NCBI RefSeq assembly: GCF_001522545.3
Contig: NC_031774.1
Location: 46,555,507-46,619,506 of the forward strand
DNA from: Parus major
Taxonomy: Eukaryota; Chordata; Aves; Passeriformes; Paridae
DNA: 64,000 nt
Reading direction: 5' to 3'
Shown here: positions 29,924 through 43,468 of the stretch, piece after piece
Layout of the letters: each line of letters begins with the position of its first letter
How positions within the stretch are numbered: the stretch's first letter is position 1
Program-made: the position numbers and the translations under genes
Notes under the pieces: model-generated
Databases searched by the model: none
Seen by the model: the letters and a program-made list of their open reading frames with translations, nothing else
Told to the model about the DNA's origin: nothing

Positions 29924-30018
29924 CGGCACAGCTCGGCGAAGGCCTGGAAATTCAGTTTCCTGATCTTCTTCTCGCTGAGCCAGTATCCCACCCGCTTCCC
30001 CTTCAGGAAGGTCTGCAT
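29924..30018 (-). CDS. ITPK1: ITPK1, first coding exon (residues 1-31 plus two bases)
   Basis: Inositol-tetrakisphosphate 1-kinase is a cytosolic ATP-grasp kinase that phosphorylates inositol 1,3,4-trisphosphate and interconverts tetrakis- and pentakisphosphates on the route to InsP6. The minus-strand exon starts with ATG at 30,018-30,016 and encodes MQTFLKGKRVGYWLSEKKIR followed by KLNFQAFAELC, then two bases of an Arg codon. From memory this matches the human N terminus almost exactly, with Arg where human has Lys at residue 20. A clean GTAAG donor follows at 29,923. The rest of the roughly 400-residue protein lies left of the window. Only the N-terminal strand-helix of the kinase fold is encoded here, with no catalytic residues. 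Confidence 0.95.
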
Positions 30019-30102
30019 GGTGCCGCCCCGCGAGCAGGGGACCGGTCCCGGGCGGCGGGGCAGCGCGGCTGCCGCTCGCACTCGGCGCCTGCCAAGCGAC
30101 GG
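30019..30102 (-). other. ITPK1: ITPK1 5' UTR part of the start-codon exon, with likely 3' splice acceptor
   Basis: Reading the minus strand towards the start codon, a pyrimidine-rich tract ends in CTTCTCTTCCAG, with AG at 30,104-30,103. This is a good splice acceptor 84 bases before the ATG. It suggests the start-codon exon is exon 2 and that a noncoding first exon lies upstream, either in the N gap or beyond it. This is inference from splice-site shape; transcription could instead begin within the island and read straight through. Confidence 0.55.
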
Positions 30103-30234
30103 CTGGAAGAGAAGCAGAGAAAGGAGGATCAGCCGGCTCCCCGCGGCGGGCGCTGCCCCCCGCCCGGCCCGCTGAACCGCCGAGCCGCGCCAGGCACAGA
30201 TCCCGGCGGGCGGGCAGCCCCGACAGGCCCTTCC

Positions 30235-30623
30235 NNNNNNNNNNNNNNNNNNNNNNNNNNNNNNNNNNNNNNNNNNNNNNNNNNNNNNNNNNNNNNNNNN
30301 NNNNNNNNNNNNNNNNNNNNNNNNNNNNNNNNNNNNNNNNNNNNNNNNNNNNNNNNNNNNNNNNNNNNNNNNNNNNNNNNNNNNNNNNNNNNNNNNNNNN
30401 NNNNNNNNNNNNNNNNNNNNNNNNNNNNNNNNNNNNNNNNNNNNNNNNNNNNNNNNNNNNNNNNNNNNNNNNNNNNNNNNNNNNNNNNNNNNNNNNNNNN
30501 NNNNNNNNNNNNNNNNNNNNNNNNNNNNNNNNNNNNNNNNNNNNNNNNNNNNNNNNNNNNNNNNNNNNNNNNNNNNNNNNNNNNNNNNNNNNNNNNNNNN
30601 NNNNNNNNNNNNNNNNNNNNNNN
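30235..30623. other. Assembly gap (389 N)
   Basis: Run of N inside the ITPK1 CpG island. GC-rich first exons are a common place for sequencing drop-out. Protein predictions that run through it are not meaningful. Confidence 0.99.
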
Positions 30624-33600
30624 CTTAAAGAGACAGCGCCCCTTTCTGGGCCCGGCCCGGCCGGGGGGCGTGGCCCGGGGATGCGCCGTGGGATTTTGGT
30701 TTTCTAGGGAGGAGCAGTTTTACGCAGTTCTTACATTTCCTATTGGTGCTACTAAAAGTGGTTGGTCAGTGCATCTTTCACAGAAAAAAGGTTCCAAGTA
30801 AACATGAGTCTTCAGTGCAAAACCAAGGATCTTCCTTCTTCCAGCATTTGCAAGTATCTGCAGGGATTAAACAGCGTTTGCAATAATAGCTATCTCATAT
30901 TTAACTTTCTTTTGCAGGAGGCAAAAGGCAGGCAATGCAAGCATGGGCTGACATTCTAATTTTGGGGTTGTGCATCTCTAAATACTGAAGCAGCTGTTCT
31001 GTGCTTCAGAGGAAGAATCTTTCAGTCTGAATTACTGTGCTGTCTCTCAGTAAAGTATTTCCCCGTTGTTGTTTTTCCCCCTTCATCTGAAACGATCACG
31101 ATTTGAGCCTGAACATTTTTCTCTGTCTCTCCAGGAATGGAAAGCATGGCCTTTACAATAACGAAGTCCTTCACAGAGGGGTGGGATTGCAGTACCTGCA
31201 ATCCTGAGCTGGGGTGCGGATGATGCTTCTGTGATGACGCTTTCTGTGAACCAGCCCTGGAGCCCTGTGCAGTGGGAACTGCTCAGCGAGTTCTGCTGAC
31301 TCACATTGCCACAACAAATGTGGTTTTATAACTTCAGCAGATTATTGGAAAAATGGTACAAGTATCCATGTGAAGGAAAGAAGGGTGAAAGCCTTAAGAA
31401 ATATGAAAGGGGCAATTGATTTAGGGAGTTGGTAGAAAGCATTTTACATTCCTGTCGTTACTCACATGAACACTGCAGTCATCTTGACCCAAGAGTACAT
31501 TGGAAAATAGGCAAGGAATGGAAACACCTGCAAACAGCTCATACCAATGGTTTTTGAAAATATATCATAATATTTTTTCTCCAGTTGTGGTTGCTTTGAG
31601 AAATATCTTTATTTTTCTCCTTCATCTTATTTGCCACTGATATGTTCTAACCTTTATTTTACAGAACACTTTTTATCTTAATCATATTCACACATTTTTT
31701 CAGCTTATTAATTAATGTAATTAGAATTAGTAAATGTACTTTGATAGCATGATCCTTGCTGCAGAATGTTTCACTGATATTTAAACATTTTATAGGAGCA
31801 TGGTAATTTTGGAAAAAAATTTGTAACTCAAAAATAGAAGACTTTATCGAACATTATCAAATTAATATGAGAATCCAGAAACAAACTGACTTGGGTTTCT
31901 TGTTATGAAGTGTTTCATTTTGCCAATATCAGTGCTTTATTTCAGCTATCATTTCACTGGACTTATTTTAGACATTATTAAAATTTGCATCTGTATATTA
32001 AGCTCAAAATTTATATTTGTATCAGAATTTAATATGAATGTATTGAAACATGAAATTATTGAAGTCAGCCTCCCAAATTATTTATTTTTGAATGTTTTTT
32101 TCTTTAAGAAATGTCATAGCTTCAGACCAATCTAAAATACAGTCTGGAGGGACAGAAATATTTATGTACTTTTTTCCAGATGTGGGAGAGCAGGTTTTTA
32201 GAGGTGTTGAGCATTCCTAGCTCCTCTGGAAATGAAGCACATTCACTAAGAAGGAGGAATTTACTTTGCTGCAATATAGACAAACTTGAATGACATATAT
32301 CAAAGACCAGGTTCAATCTTCAGATGGAGAAGACTGGTAAATGCCTTCATTTCAAACTACACTTTTTGAATCTTAATCCTTGAACAACTGCATATGTGGG
32401 AAACATATTTCACCTGATGTGCCACTGTACTACATCTTGCTGCAAAATGTTGCTAAATAAATTACAAACCTGTGTTTACATTGCAGAGCTTGTTCAGGCA
32501 ATGCCAAACCTTCAACCACAGGAAGCCCCAGGGTAATGTTCACGAAATTCCTGATCAGGAGCAAGCTGACTATTCATGTGACTTTCTAAGGCCCAACTCT
32601 GAAAGCTGCAGCTCATGAGCTGCTTCATGCTAATTAAAGGAGTGAGGGTTGATTAGGATCTTGAGCCCTCTGGCAATCAGAAGTATCTTCCTCTTCATCT
32701 TAACTTCAGCTACAGCCCAAAGCAGGTTTCCCTTGTTTAGCTGGAACCTCTCACACCTTGTCTTCTAGCCTTTTCAACAAATACAGGGGCTCTGACAAGA
32801 CTGGATACTTGCAATGTGGCACAAGTTAATGGAATTCCATGGAAATTCATTTAATAATAACATGAGACCTCTCTGCTTGATTAGTTATCAAAATATATTT
32901 TCTCAGTATTTTTTGAATTATTTTTTCAGCACCTGGCAGAAGTCATGATAGGATCTTTTGCAATGAGCAGGAAGAAGGTGGTGAAGTGATTTACATTGCC
33001 TGCAGTTTAGGGTTTTTTACTTTTATTTACATATTTTCTTATGACAGGATATTTGTAACTATCCTGCTGTGGATGGGCAGGAGAGAGGGCTGAGCCCTCT
33101 GTATCAGTCTCCCCTTTCTCCAGTCAGTCAAACCACCAAGTCAGATCATGTGCCAACACAGCACTGCTGGAATAAGGTTGTAGGTAGGAGGGAACACAAG
33201 GAAAACTCTGCATGTGCTGCACTACAATTTCTGGGCCCTGTGAGAGGGAGACTCAGAGTAGTCCAGGTTCTGCATGTGGAACTTGTCATCACCAGTGAGG
33301 CAGACAGAGAGAAGTGTATGAGAAGCACGGTGGGCTGCCATTTCCTCAGGTCTCTGCTACATCTACAACCAATTCATCATTGCAAGTTTCATCAAAAGGA
33401 TAGATAGGATTTCTTTCCACAGTGGTGCACTAGAGGATGTGTGTGACAGAAGCTGAGTTTCTACAATTTATGGTTGTTTTTTGCTTAATTTCTGGCAAAA
33501 CACATCCTGCAGCTATTGTCTGGAAACTTTTCTAAATGTACTCTTGGCCAGCAGCTTTTAAATGATAAATCAGTGAAGGTTAGTCCTGGGGGTGAGAGCT

Positions 33601-36600
33601 CATTACTGATGTCTGAATTCAAACATACCACAGCTATCCCTTGCCAAGAACCACACAACAGCTGCCCATTGTGGGGCTCTGGTCACGGCTCCCAGGAGGT
33701 GCCCTCTGGCACCTGATGCTGCCCAGCTGCTCTGCTCTGAAGGACTGAGTGTCCATGGAGATGGCACAGGACAGACCTTACCAGCTGGAAATCAGTCATG
33801 GCACAGTCAGCTAAATCAGGTGTTGCTGTTCAGAGCCACAGTTCCTCCAAAAACTGCCACTTGTTCTCACTTTTGGCCACATCCTCCTTCACAACAGTTG
33901 ATGTGCTTATGTGGCTGTGAAAGAACAGAATAAGGAAGCCAGGAACTAAGATGGACTTAAACAAACTCAGGAAGTTAACAACAGTATTTAAGTCTTAGCC
34001 TAAACCAATTCCTTAGTCTGGATCACCATTCTTTTTCCTACCTTTTCATAGTGGCATAAGACAGCGAAGAAGTTGGAAAAAAGAAGCCAGGAAGAGAAAG
34101 CATCAAACTGCCTCTTTTTGTGGCAATCCCAATTCACAGCAGCAGCAGGGATGGGGAAGGCATGGTTCACCTTTACTCCCTCACTCACCTGACAACCTAT
34201 GCAGTTTATGCTTCAGTATTTTGATTTTATAAAGAAAAGGATTAATAAGCACTGCCTGAGGCTTATTGGTATTTCTGATCTTTTAGAGATCAGAAGGAAT
34301 TCAGCTAGAAGAGCTCAAAACCCTTCCAAAAGAGGGTAACAACGCCTGGCAGATGACCAGCCTGTGCAGGGCCACTCAAGGATTCCTGAGCTTGCATCAG
34401 CCCCAATGGAGTGCTGCTTAGATGGCTGCCTATCACCCTGAGAGCACAGCAAGCTCTTCTGTACCAGCCATGGAAACAGGATAACTATAGGGTTTTTTGA
34501 AACTGCAAGAAAACCACCTGCAAGAAAGGTACATCTTACTTTATATACATCTCAAAAAATTCTCTATCCTGAGCTCTGATGAATGTGTATGCTGCAGGAA
34601 AGTAAGAAAAGGTCTGGCTGCCAAGTTTGCTTGCTTGTCATGTAGCATGTTTGGGACAGACTCTGTATAAGCTCATAAGCCAAGGAAAGCATTTCATCAA
34701 TGAATAAATTATTTAAAGCCACAAAAAAAATCTATGTGGCCAAGACAAAAGATGACAAAATCCTGTGCCAGTATAATTATGTCAGTAGGAACAGACTTTT
34801 TCAAACTGAATAACTTCTGCTAGTCAAAACTCAGCTGTGGACAGAGACACAGCTACATTACTGAAGCTCCCTTGCCTTTACTATGTCAATCAGCTTCATG
34901 GAGAAAATGCTCATACAAACTCTTTCAATACAGACACATGGAGATATATATACTTAGGTGATTACTTTAACGTAGTTAAAATTATTCAAACTTTATGTGT
35001 AAAGAGCTTTATGTGTTAGGAAATCCTGAAAGATTGTTCTCTGACGAATTTGGGTGACCTCACAGTTTATTAGGGTTTGGATTGAGACTTGGATAAGGAT
35101 TAGGTTGCAGTGAGGTTTTCTCCACCTATGGTTTCATGCTAAAAGAGTTTCTGCTTATAGCTGTTTGTGATTTTTTAATCAGGTGTACCTATAACAATTC
35201 TGGGAGTATGCTTATAGCAAAATGAACCATCTCACCACATATTTTGCATTGCTGTAATTTATTATTTAAAAAAAAACAGTGTAGCTATTTTTAATATCAT
35301 GAATGTAAATCAGATTTATATGGACACATAACTCATACATATAAATTCATATAAAGTGACCTGGACATATATGAATCCTATATGTGCCATATTTTGCTGG
35401 CTTACATCTGTCTTTGGTTCTCCTGTTGAGAACACGTTCAAGGTGACCTAAAGAACATGTTTTCATTCCAGTGGTTCTACACTTCCTTGAGTTGTTTGGG
35501 GCTACAGTTAGACCTTTTAAACTGCTAAAACTGAGAAAACAGGAAAGATACAAGTCTGGTGTGGGCCACACCATCACTTGCACTTTCTTCTCATGCTCAT
35601 GGCCCCAGTGATTGAGGACCCTTTTCCTGTTTTGTTTAAATGCTTCCTTAGAGTTCACCAACAGTTCACAGGCCATTGTGCTTGCTGATTTTGTACAGTC
35701 CCATCAGGAGACACTGGCTTTCTTCCCTGGGAAGGGCAGAAATTTACATCTTTTTCAAAAGCTACCACTATGTATAGTCTTACAAGTGCAAAAATAATAG
35801 ATGCAGAAAAGCATTTCCAAAGCCCCATGCCAGCAGTATTCCAAATTCTACTAACTTTAGTGTATTAAAGAAAAAACCCCAAACAAACTAAATCCCTCTG
35901 ATAGTATCTCCAGCATATGTGAGCATGTTACAGAAGGACACACCTCATTTTTGCCAGTGACATATAGAAGAAACTCAAGCTTCATTGACAAGATGTAAGA
36001 AAGCTTTTGGAAACAACCCCAATCCTAACCAAAATGAGCTTCCCTTGGACAGACAAGAGTTCTTTTGGACGTGCCACAACCAAACTGAAGTTAACTAAAG
36101 ATGCTCCTGAGTGATAATCCAGAAGCACAGTTGGGAAAGACTTGCTTTGGGTCAGGTGCTGTTCCTCTTGTGTTCACAAACTTTTCATACTTAGGCATCA
36201 GTAGTGCACTGCCTTGAATCCTACTTACTACTTTCCTAGAGGCAGGAATATAACCTGTCTTGCTCCACCAGTCACTCCCTGTCCTCGGATTTTTCCCACT
36301 CAGAGTGCATTTCAAAACATTATCTAATCCTCACACTCAGACTAAAATCCCCACACTCAATAACCAAAAGAGGCTTTTTTTCCTTTCTTGCTCAAGTACC
36401 AGTCTCATACCCAAAGATTAAACTATACACATACATCTCCACATTTCCAACACTCTGTCCTGTTAACATCCCATTTCTACCTCCTACTACATGCAGCCTT
36501 TCATGTAGCAAAGAACTGGAAATTCAGGAGAAAAGTAAGTTATAGAAAACAGGAGCTAATCATCTGTAGTGTGAAAGGAAAAAGGGGAAAAAACCCAAGC

Positions 36601-39600
36601 CAAATTAACATCAACAAAAAGAGCTGGAATAAATCAACTGAGACCACAATTTGGTTACAGCTCTGAGCATTTACTAGATGCTCAGGCTTGTAAAGTGAAA
36701 TAGATAGCTCATTTAGAATCACAAACTTTCAGACATTTCAGATTGCCTAGATCCTGTAAGACGCTTGCATTTGCATAGATGATAAATTTGGTTAATACTT
36801 GTTGTGTCACTGTACTATTGAATTTATTATCTCACATACTCAGTGTCTGACAGTCTGTAAATAAAGCTTAGGCAATGAGCCCATCTGAATGCAGGACCTG
36901 TTATAATCCCATAGTGTCATTATGGAGCTGCCTGCACAAGTACTGCTTCCCAATCACTTTTCTGACAGCTAAAAGGGACGCTTCCATAGACAGGATCACA
37001 GCAAATATTCCTAGTGGTTCTGAACAGGCCACTTCTATGCTTCATATTAATGTACCACATGTACAAGAGCTGACTTTAGAGTTGAACATACAATGCCAAT
37101 GCTTCTCTTTGGGATTTTCCCTTCTCTCAGAGCTTCTGGAGAGGGGAAGGAATGTTAGTGACTGAATGGATGAAGACTGTTTGCCTTGAGCCTCAGTTTT
37201 CTGGTGTTACCTCTGAAGAAACTTTTCACATGGATGAAATATTTGTCCTAACCTGTGCCTATGAAGATTCCCGTTGTTTGATAAGGGATGAGCTAACATT
37301 GTACCTATCATCCTTGTCCCTTCATCAGAACCCAATTTCCATTACCAAAGTGCCAACTGTCCCAATACATATAGAAGCCCAATGTCTAAGAGGTCTATGT
37401 ACTTGTTTCTGAAGTTGTGCAATAAATACAGATACACACACACTCTCTTTGCTATTTATTTGGGAAAACAAGCTAAACAAATCAGATGGAGGACAAGTTA
37501 GAAGAATGTTCTTCTTGAACTCTCAACACTTTGTGTAGTGGTTATTTCTGTTCCATTTGCACCAAGCCTATGAAGTGGGATTCTTTTCACATGGAGGCCT
37601 GCCAGGAGAAATCAGAGAAGCTGAGGAACACCCTAAACCAGAGCAAAGCACTCATGCCACCATTTAGACATCAGAGGCCTCAGGATGTGCCAAGGAGCTG
37701 TCATAAAAGTGTTTCAAGCACTTAAGTAAATTTACAGCTACTTGGACTAGAGAGTTCTCTCAAGAAAATGATTTTATAAGTCAAATAATTAAAAGTTAGC
37801 CCAGATGTCTTGAGGTAAAGTTGATAGTGGTTTCAGGTTAGATTTTGGCTACTCTGCAAAACCAAAAGAACCTGCCAGAAGGATTGACCACAATTTGTAG
37901 GATATCTTCTGAAGATGATGAAGCCTGGACTGGGATGGGGGAGAATAATTGGCATGTGAGTCTTGTCAAAGGATCTCACCTATTCAATCTTGAGAGAATT
38001 CAAACCTGAACTCTTCTTTGCTGATCATTTCCACTTGCTATCAATGACAATAGCCCCAAAAGACTGGTTTACTTTCACTGCACACAGCTGCAAAAAGGAG
38101 AACATGCAGCTGCCACAGACTTTTCTACAGTTACAAAACTATTGTGTTGCTGGCTAATGTTGGTGGGGTTTTGGGGGGCCTTATTTGTGCAGATTTCCAG
38201 AGAAGGGGCATCTACACCTTCTGTTCTGCTGTTCTTCCTGATCCTGCTGGGTTAGGGTGCCCACCAGTGCAGTGCTGGCTAAGCAAGTCTCTAAGCTAAT
38301 TTTCACTGTGTGATGCCACTCCAGAAAAGCATCAGGCTGCCTAATTTCACCAAGCTAAAGATTTTCCACTGCTTCAGAGGCTGTTCTTGCCTTTCAAGAA
38401 CATGCAACAAGCTGAGAATTACAGTTTCTAGCTAGTGAAAAAAGAATGATAGAAGATGAAAAAACCTTGAAATTGTAACTTCTGCTTCAACATCCAGATC
38501 AAGATAGGTTTAAGTTTGCATCACAATCCACTGCAACATCATCATTTATGCACTGGATTCACCAGTGAAACACTTCAACTGGTAACAATCACGCAGAACA
38601 CAATAAACTCCTGGCAAACAAGCTCTGCACTATGTAGAGGCATCATTTTAGTACGGAGGTGCTCTAACTCTTATTAAACAAAGCAGTGCAGAAATGCACC
38701 TACAGTGACACACTAATTTAAGCAAGATACTTTTTCATGTGGAGAAGGTTGGTTTGGATGCACTTAAACTTGTTACATAAACTTGTTACAGTCTTATAGC
38801 AGCATATTTCTTTACCTTCTCAGTACCTTCATGTTGTTACGATGACTATGTTTACATTCTGTTGGTGAAAGGCAAATCAAGCATATATTTGTGTGGAGAA
38901 GTGGACATTTCCCCTCTCTAAGAATGCCAACAAATGCAGTAATAAATGTGCTAAGCTGGAGACATTTAAATATTCACTTGGAATTGTATGGCAGAGTATG
39001 ACAGTAAGCATTACTGAAATTAAATCTTATATAGCACACAGCAGCAGTGTCCTGGAGTAATTTTGATATAAAATTGTATTTTCTCCCAAATTTGCCCTAA
39101 ACCAAGACAAGCACCTTAAAAATTCTGCACAGTAGGGGAAAAAATGTAGTGCCTTTTGTTTTAAAGATTTGCAAATACTGTTTAATGTGCTTTTGTTAAA
39201 AAAAATGCAAATACTTACTTACTAATAAATTATTGAAATATTCCCTTTGAGAGTAACCATCAACTGCTGTTAATATCTCTGTTCAAATGTTCAAGTCATT
39301 CTGGACCTCTATGCTGATTTCTGGTACAGATCTCTAGCATGGGCTTCAGAAAAAGGCCAATTCAGGTATAAGGCTAGGTGTGTACCTAAAAGTTTCACAG
39401 CTACAGTGAACTAACTTTTATCTTTCACTAAAGATAAACAGGACAACAATAGGAGCCCTCCATACACATGAGGATGAAGATTTACTTCAAATTAATGAGA
39501 TCTGTACGAAAGCCTCCCCTCTCACGCTGACCGCTCAGCTGAGCTAGTGCACTTGTGGCAGCTGAGCTGAAATCGAGCACCTCAGTGACTAAAAAGGTGC

Positions 39601-39870
39601 TCTGCAGGTCTGGAGCTTGGATAAACCATCAGGCACTTCGGTCATTCAGTCTGTCTCTGACAGTGATTTCCCATTGCCTCAGACAAGTTCTGGGTTTTTA
39701 TAATCTATGCAGACATTTCTGTGACTAAGAACCTATCAACCCTCACATTATATGGATGGATATCTCATAAATATGTCTCTTTCAGTACATTTTAATGTTA
39801 GTAACTATGGGTAATTCCTAACCTCTAACAGGACAGAGGAAAGAGGTTCCTAAAAGACACACATATAAAC

Positions 39871-39957
39871 TTTTTTTTGTTTGATTGGTTTGGGTTGGGG
39901 TTTTGGGGCTTTTTTTTTTATTTGTTCATTGTTGTTTTGGTTTGGCTTTGTTTTTGA
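39871..39957. repeat. T/G-rich low-complexity tract with G runs
   Basis: Almost only T and G on the plus strand, the reverse-complement image of the A/C tracts elsewhere. Positions 39,887-39,908 contain four successive G runs (2, 3, 4 and 4 G) separated by T, a pattern able in principle to form a two-layer G-quadruplex. Confidence 0.75.
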
Positions 39958-41729
39958 AAGGTTAGATTCTGCAAATCTTAAACAATATGCTGTCTACCTC
40001 CTCCAAACCTCCATCCTGGTCCATGTAAAAAATTTGGGATACTTTGAATTTGGGAACAGGCCCAATCTGAACTGAGTTCTTTCACTGTTTGTTCAGTAAA
40101 AGAAAGTTTCTGGAAAATCTAAATATAGATACTCCCTGCTGCATACAGTGTTACAGTCTAGAGCAAGATAGGTACACCCCGGAAACTGGGAATCTCAGAA
40201 GAAACAATAACTAAATCTCTTTAAAATAATTCTATGGTATTAATGACTTGCTTCACATAAGCAGCACTGAAGGAGAGATAAGTAGCAGAAATTTAAAAAA
40301 AAAGATCACTCCTCTTGCGAGGATGGAGCAGTCATTCTCTGAGATGGTCAGATGTTTCTCTTGGACTATCTATATGGACAGAAAAAGGATTCTGCTTTTC
40401 TTTTTAACATGGGTCATTTTTCAGTTAACTTGTTTATATGACCAAACATGCTTACAGCAGGAAACTCAGCATGGAAATTCAATAATTGTTCTTTTCTGGC
40501 AGTATGAACCAACTTTAGTTGAAAACACAGAAAAGCAGAATTCTCAGAAGTTTAATGGCAGCTTTGGAAGTGGACTTGGGGTGTTTTTTTTGTAGTATTT
40601 GTGGGGCTTTAATTCAAAATGACAAATTGTAATGAATAATGGTTTTGCTTAAATGCAATTTATAGCTGTTAACTGGTTTGACAAAAAATCTGTAAAAAAG
40701 CTCTCTTTCCTCCAAGGCCAGTACAATGCTGGGTCATATCACTGGAACTGTGAGATCAATATCTGCATTGCTTCTGCATAAACTGTATTTGCCATCTGTT
40801 TGAATAAATGTGACAGAGAGAAATAGTCCATTACCAGACACCTCTGTCCATATCCTTTCAGTATGTTTTGTCAGTTCTTGCTCAGCTTTGAAGCCACTTT
40901 GTAGCTGGCTGAAAACGAGAAGGTAAAAGCAAAGATTTTCTCTCTTTCTCGCCGGAATTGTTTTACAGCAGCCAATGCAGCCATGAGAGGTACATTCAGA
41001 GGTAACTAATGAATGAGGAGCAGCTCTGTAGTGAAGACTATGAGTTCAGTCTGAAATATCAAGGCCCTTCTTCATAAAAGACTCAGTTCTTTACAGGCAC
41101 TTTGATAAAGGGTGTGTAATTCTTCCTTTGGCAGATGTTTACCGTGGATTTTTGAGAGAATGAGATAACTATTCCATTTGTAAACATTAAAAATTTTGTT
41201 AGAAAGATGATAAATATTTCTACAACTAAGAACAAAGTATGGATGGTATTCAAAGAACCTGGATAACGTGTTTGTCTGAAGCTTAACTCAGATGTTGCTG
41301 CTGCTGAAAAACAAACAGTAGAAGCAGAATTTCAGGAACTGAGAATTAAAGATTAAGATAATTTAAGGTCCCAAAAATTCAAAGTATACAAAGCAAGTTA
41401 AAAGTGGAAAATATCATCATTTAGCTCACTGAATAGTTCTGCATCATGTGGTCACTGTAGCCAAACCAGACAAATGTACTATTTCAATTTGAAATGAGAA
41501 GAAATAAAAGATATAATTTCCATCCTCTAGAAAAGTTTTTTGCATGCTCTCAAACGAATGTGCTACACTCTATAAGAAAAGTTGGAAAGCCTACTAATTT
41601 TGGTTTTGTAATCATCTCAGGTATTCTACCTTTGCTTTTCTCTTTTGGCCAGAATCTAAGCCTAGGAAAGACTTCCTATTAATACTGAGTTATGAAAACT
41701 TTGTTTGACTTAAAGATTACAACTAACCC

Positions 41730-42290
41730 TTCTGATTCCTCTTGTCAACCCTCATTTATCCTATGTAGTTTGTCAGCATCCTCTGCACCCTAACAGGTCT
41801 TAATAGCCTCAACAGTCCTCACTTGACCTCTCCCATGGGCTCAGAGCCCCAGTTTAGCCAAGCCATGTTCTTTCAGTTCATGCCTGACCTGTGTTGTATC
41901 AGTATATGTCCCCAGCTCAGGCATGGCTGTGTCATGTTTATCTGGATCTGGAGTTTCAGACTGATTTCTTAGCTTGACTTCAGCCTTGTCTCATCAGTAT
42001 GGACCTTCATGGCAATTGCTAGGTGATGTCTGACCCTAGTTCTCACTGGATCTGACCCTAGCCTGTGGGCTGCCTTCACAGCTTGACCTCAGACCTGCCT
42101 TGCTCCTTGCCTGATGCTCTGTACTCCTGTCAGAATCCAGTGTGCCCTGCTTGCCTTGTGGCTCTGTGGGACTGGGCTTGGACAGTGAGGTTCTGGCCCA
42201 TCACCTGTGTTATTTTGCTTGGCTCCTGCCCTCTGTGGAGCAGTCAACTCTTGCTGCTCCATTGCTTTTCTTTTTACCTCCAAAATAAAC
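41730..42290. repeat. Degenerate internally repetitive element, class unknown
   Basis: This block is richer in GC than its surroundings and repeatedly uses variants of TGACCT, TGACCCTAG and CAGCCTTG (for example TCTGACCCTAG at about 42,030 and again at about 42,053, and GCTTGACCTCAGACC at about 42,081). It has a sharper composition boundary than normal intergenic DNA. It could be an old LTR or a decayed satellite-like repeat. No primer-binding site, gag/pol frame or clear terminal motif was found, so no family is assigned. Limits are approximate. Confidence 0.4.
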
Positions 42291-42335
42291 CAAATAATTC
42301 TATAAAAATACATTGCATGTCAAAACTAAGTGAAC

Positions 42336-42338
<3 letters not shown>

Positions 42339-42366
<28 letters not shown>
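42339..42366. repeat. Poly-T tract (28 T)
   Basis: Uninterrupted T run about 50 bp right of the degenerate repeat block. On the minus strand it is a poly-A run, so it may mark the 3' end of an old retrotransposed copy read leftwards. The body has no recognised parent. Confidence 0.8.
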
Positions 42367-42370
<4 letters not shown>

Positions 42371-43416
42371 ATGCTACAAAATCCCATTACTAATTCTTTG
42401 ATTCTGTTCACTAAATATTATTTACCTTGGATTAGAATTCCATCTTCTTCATTGGTTTCCCAAGCTGAATATCACCCTTTTGAGTCTCACCAGGTATATG
42501 TTCTCATTTCAAAATGCAGAGTTATGAGTTCTTTCCCCTTATTTTTACCAGCACTTGTGACTGGAATTTGTCTAAAGCTGAGAACAGTTGCTTCTTGTTC
42601 TACTCATTTTGGTATTATTCCCTCCCCCCTCAGAGACCTGCTGCTAAAATTAACCAACCAACAAACCCTCAGCTGAGCTATTTGCTCTGTCCCTTCCTAT
42701 ACTATGACAGAGATTAAGCATAACACTGAATTTATCACAGAAGACCCTTAGGTGAGTCTTTTAACCTACTTGGTTTGCAAGCAGGTTAAATCCTAAATCA
42801 TCCTCTCTTTTTAACTCCAACCATTCAGTGAAAAGACAGGCTTCTTAAGTAGGAATAAGTTCCAAATTTCACTGATTTTTCTTCAGAATCTTAAGTGCAA
42901 AAGCAGGCTTAACACTTAGCACACGTATCCACTGCCAAGCCATACATTCACACAGTCACATAGTAATTCATACAGAAACCCTTTGACATCTAGGTGGGTA
43001 GTTTAAAATAAACTGGTTCATCATTACCTCTAACCTCAGTATAAGAAAATGCAACATAGCCATGTTTGAGTGGAAGGTCAGTCAGCCACAGAGGAGCTTT
43101 ATTCACTTTTAGATCAACTGGGACCTCACCACCTGTAAGAATGGAAAGAATGGCATTTAGTTAAGAGAAGTGTCCCAGGGGTTATTAGCTGTATGGAGCT
43201 ATTCATATCTACATCTGTCATCAGAACTACACTAGTGTAATTAGTGTAATTAGTAAAAAGGTTTATTTAAACTTTAGAAAGATAATGAAATCTTCATTCA
43301 ACTAAAGCGTAAAATCTCTGACCTGGGAGTCAGGGTATTTCTCAGGCTGGCTCTGCCTGTGGTGCCAGGCGCCATCTGGTGTCACTTTTGGGCCTTCAGT
43401 TCAATGAGCATTAAAG

Positions 43417-43437
43417 CAATAACAACAATAATAACAA

Positions 43438-43468
<31 letters not shown>

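Larger units (their letters stand above)
29540..30690 (-). promoter_or_regulatory. ITPK1: ITPK1 CpG-island promoter region
   Basis: The base composition changes abruptly from AT-rich to GC-rich with dense CpG, and the ITPK1 start-codon exon lies inside. The central 389 bases are unsequenced, so the core promoter and any upstream noncoding exon probably sit in the gap. On the far side, ATTGG at 30,742-30,746 is a CCAAT box as read on the minus strand, and there is a GC-box-like GGGGCGTGG just after the gap. The antisense side (plus strand) has several long open frames that reflect stop-poor GC-rich DNA rather than coding. Confidence 0.8.

Noticed and set aside
29905..30801. 298-codon plus-strand frame through the ITPK1 island
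   Set aside because: Most of it is N, and the rest is antisense to the ITPK1 start-codon exon.
36875..37412. Two neighbouring 86-96-codon frames in the MOAP1 position
   Set aside because: Neither translation resembles PNMA/gag or any other family I know; no splice pairing joins them.
42065..42676. 203-codon frame containing a poly-Phe stretch
   Set aside because: It reads through the degenerate repeat and the 28-T run; the Phe stretch is the poly-T.
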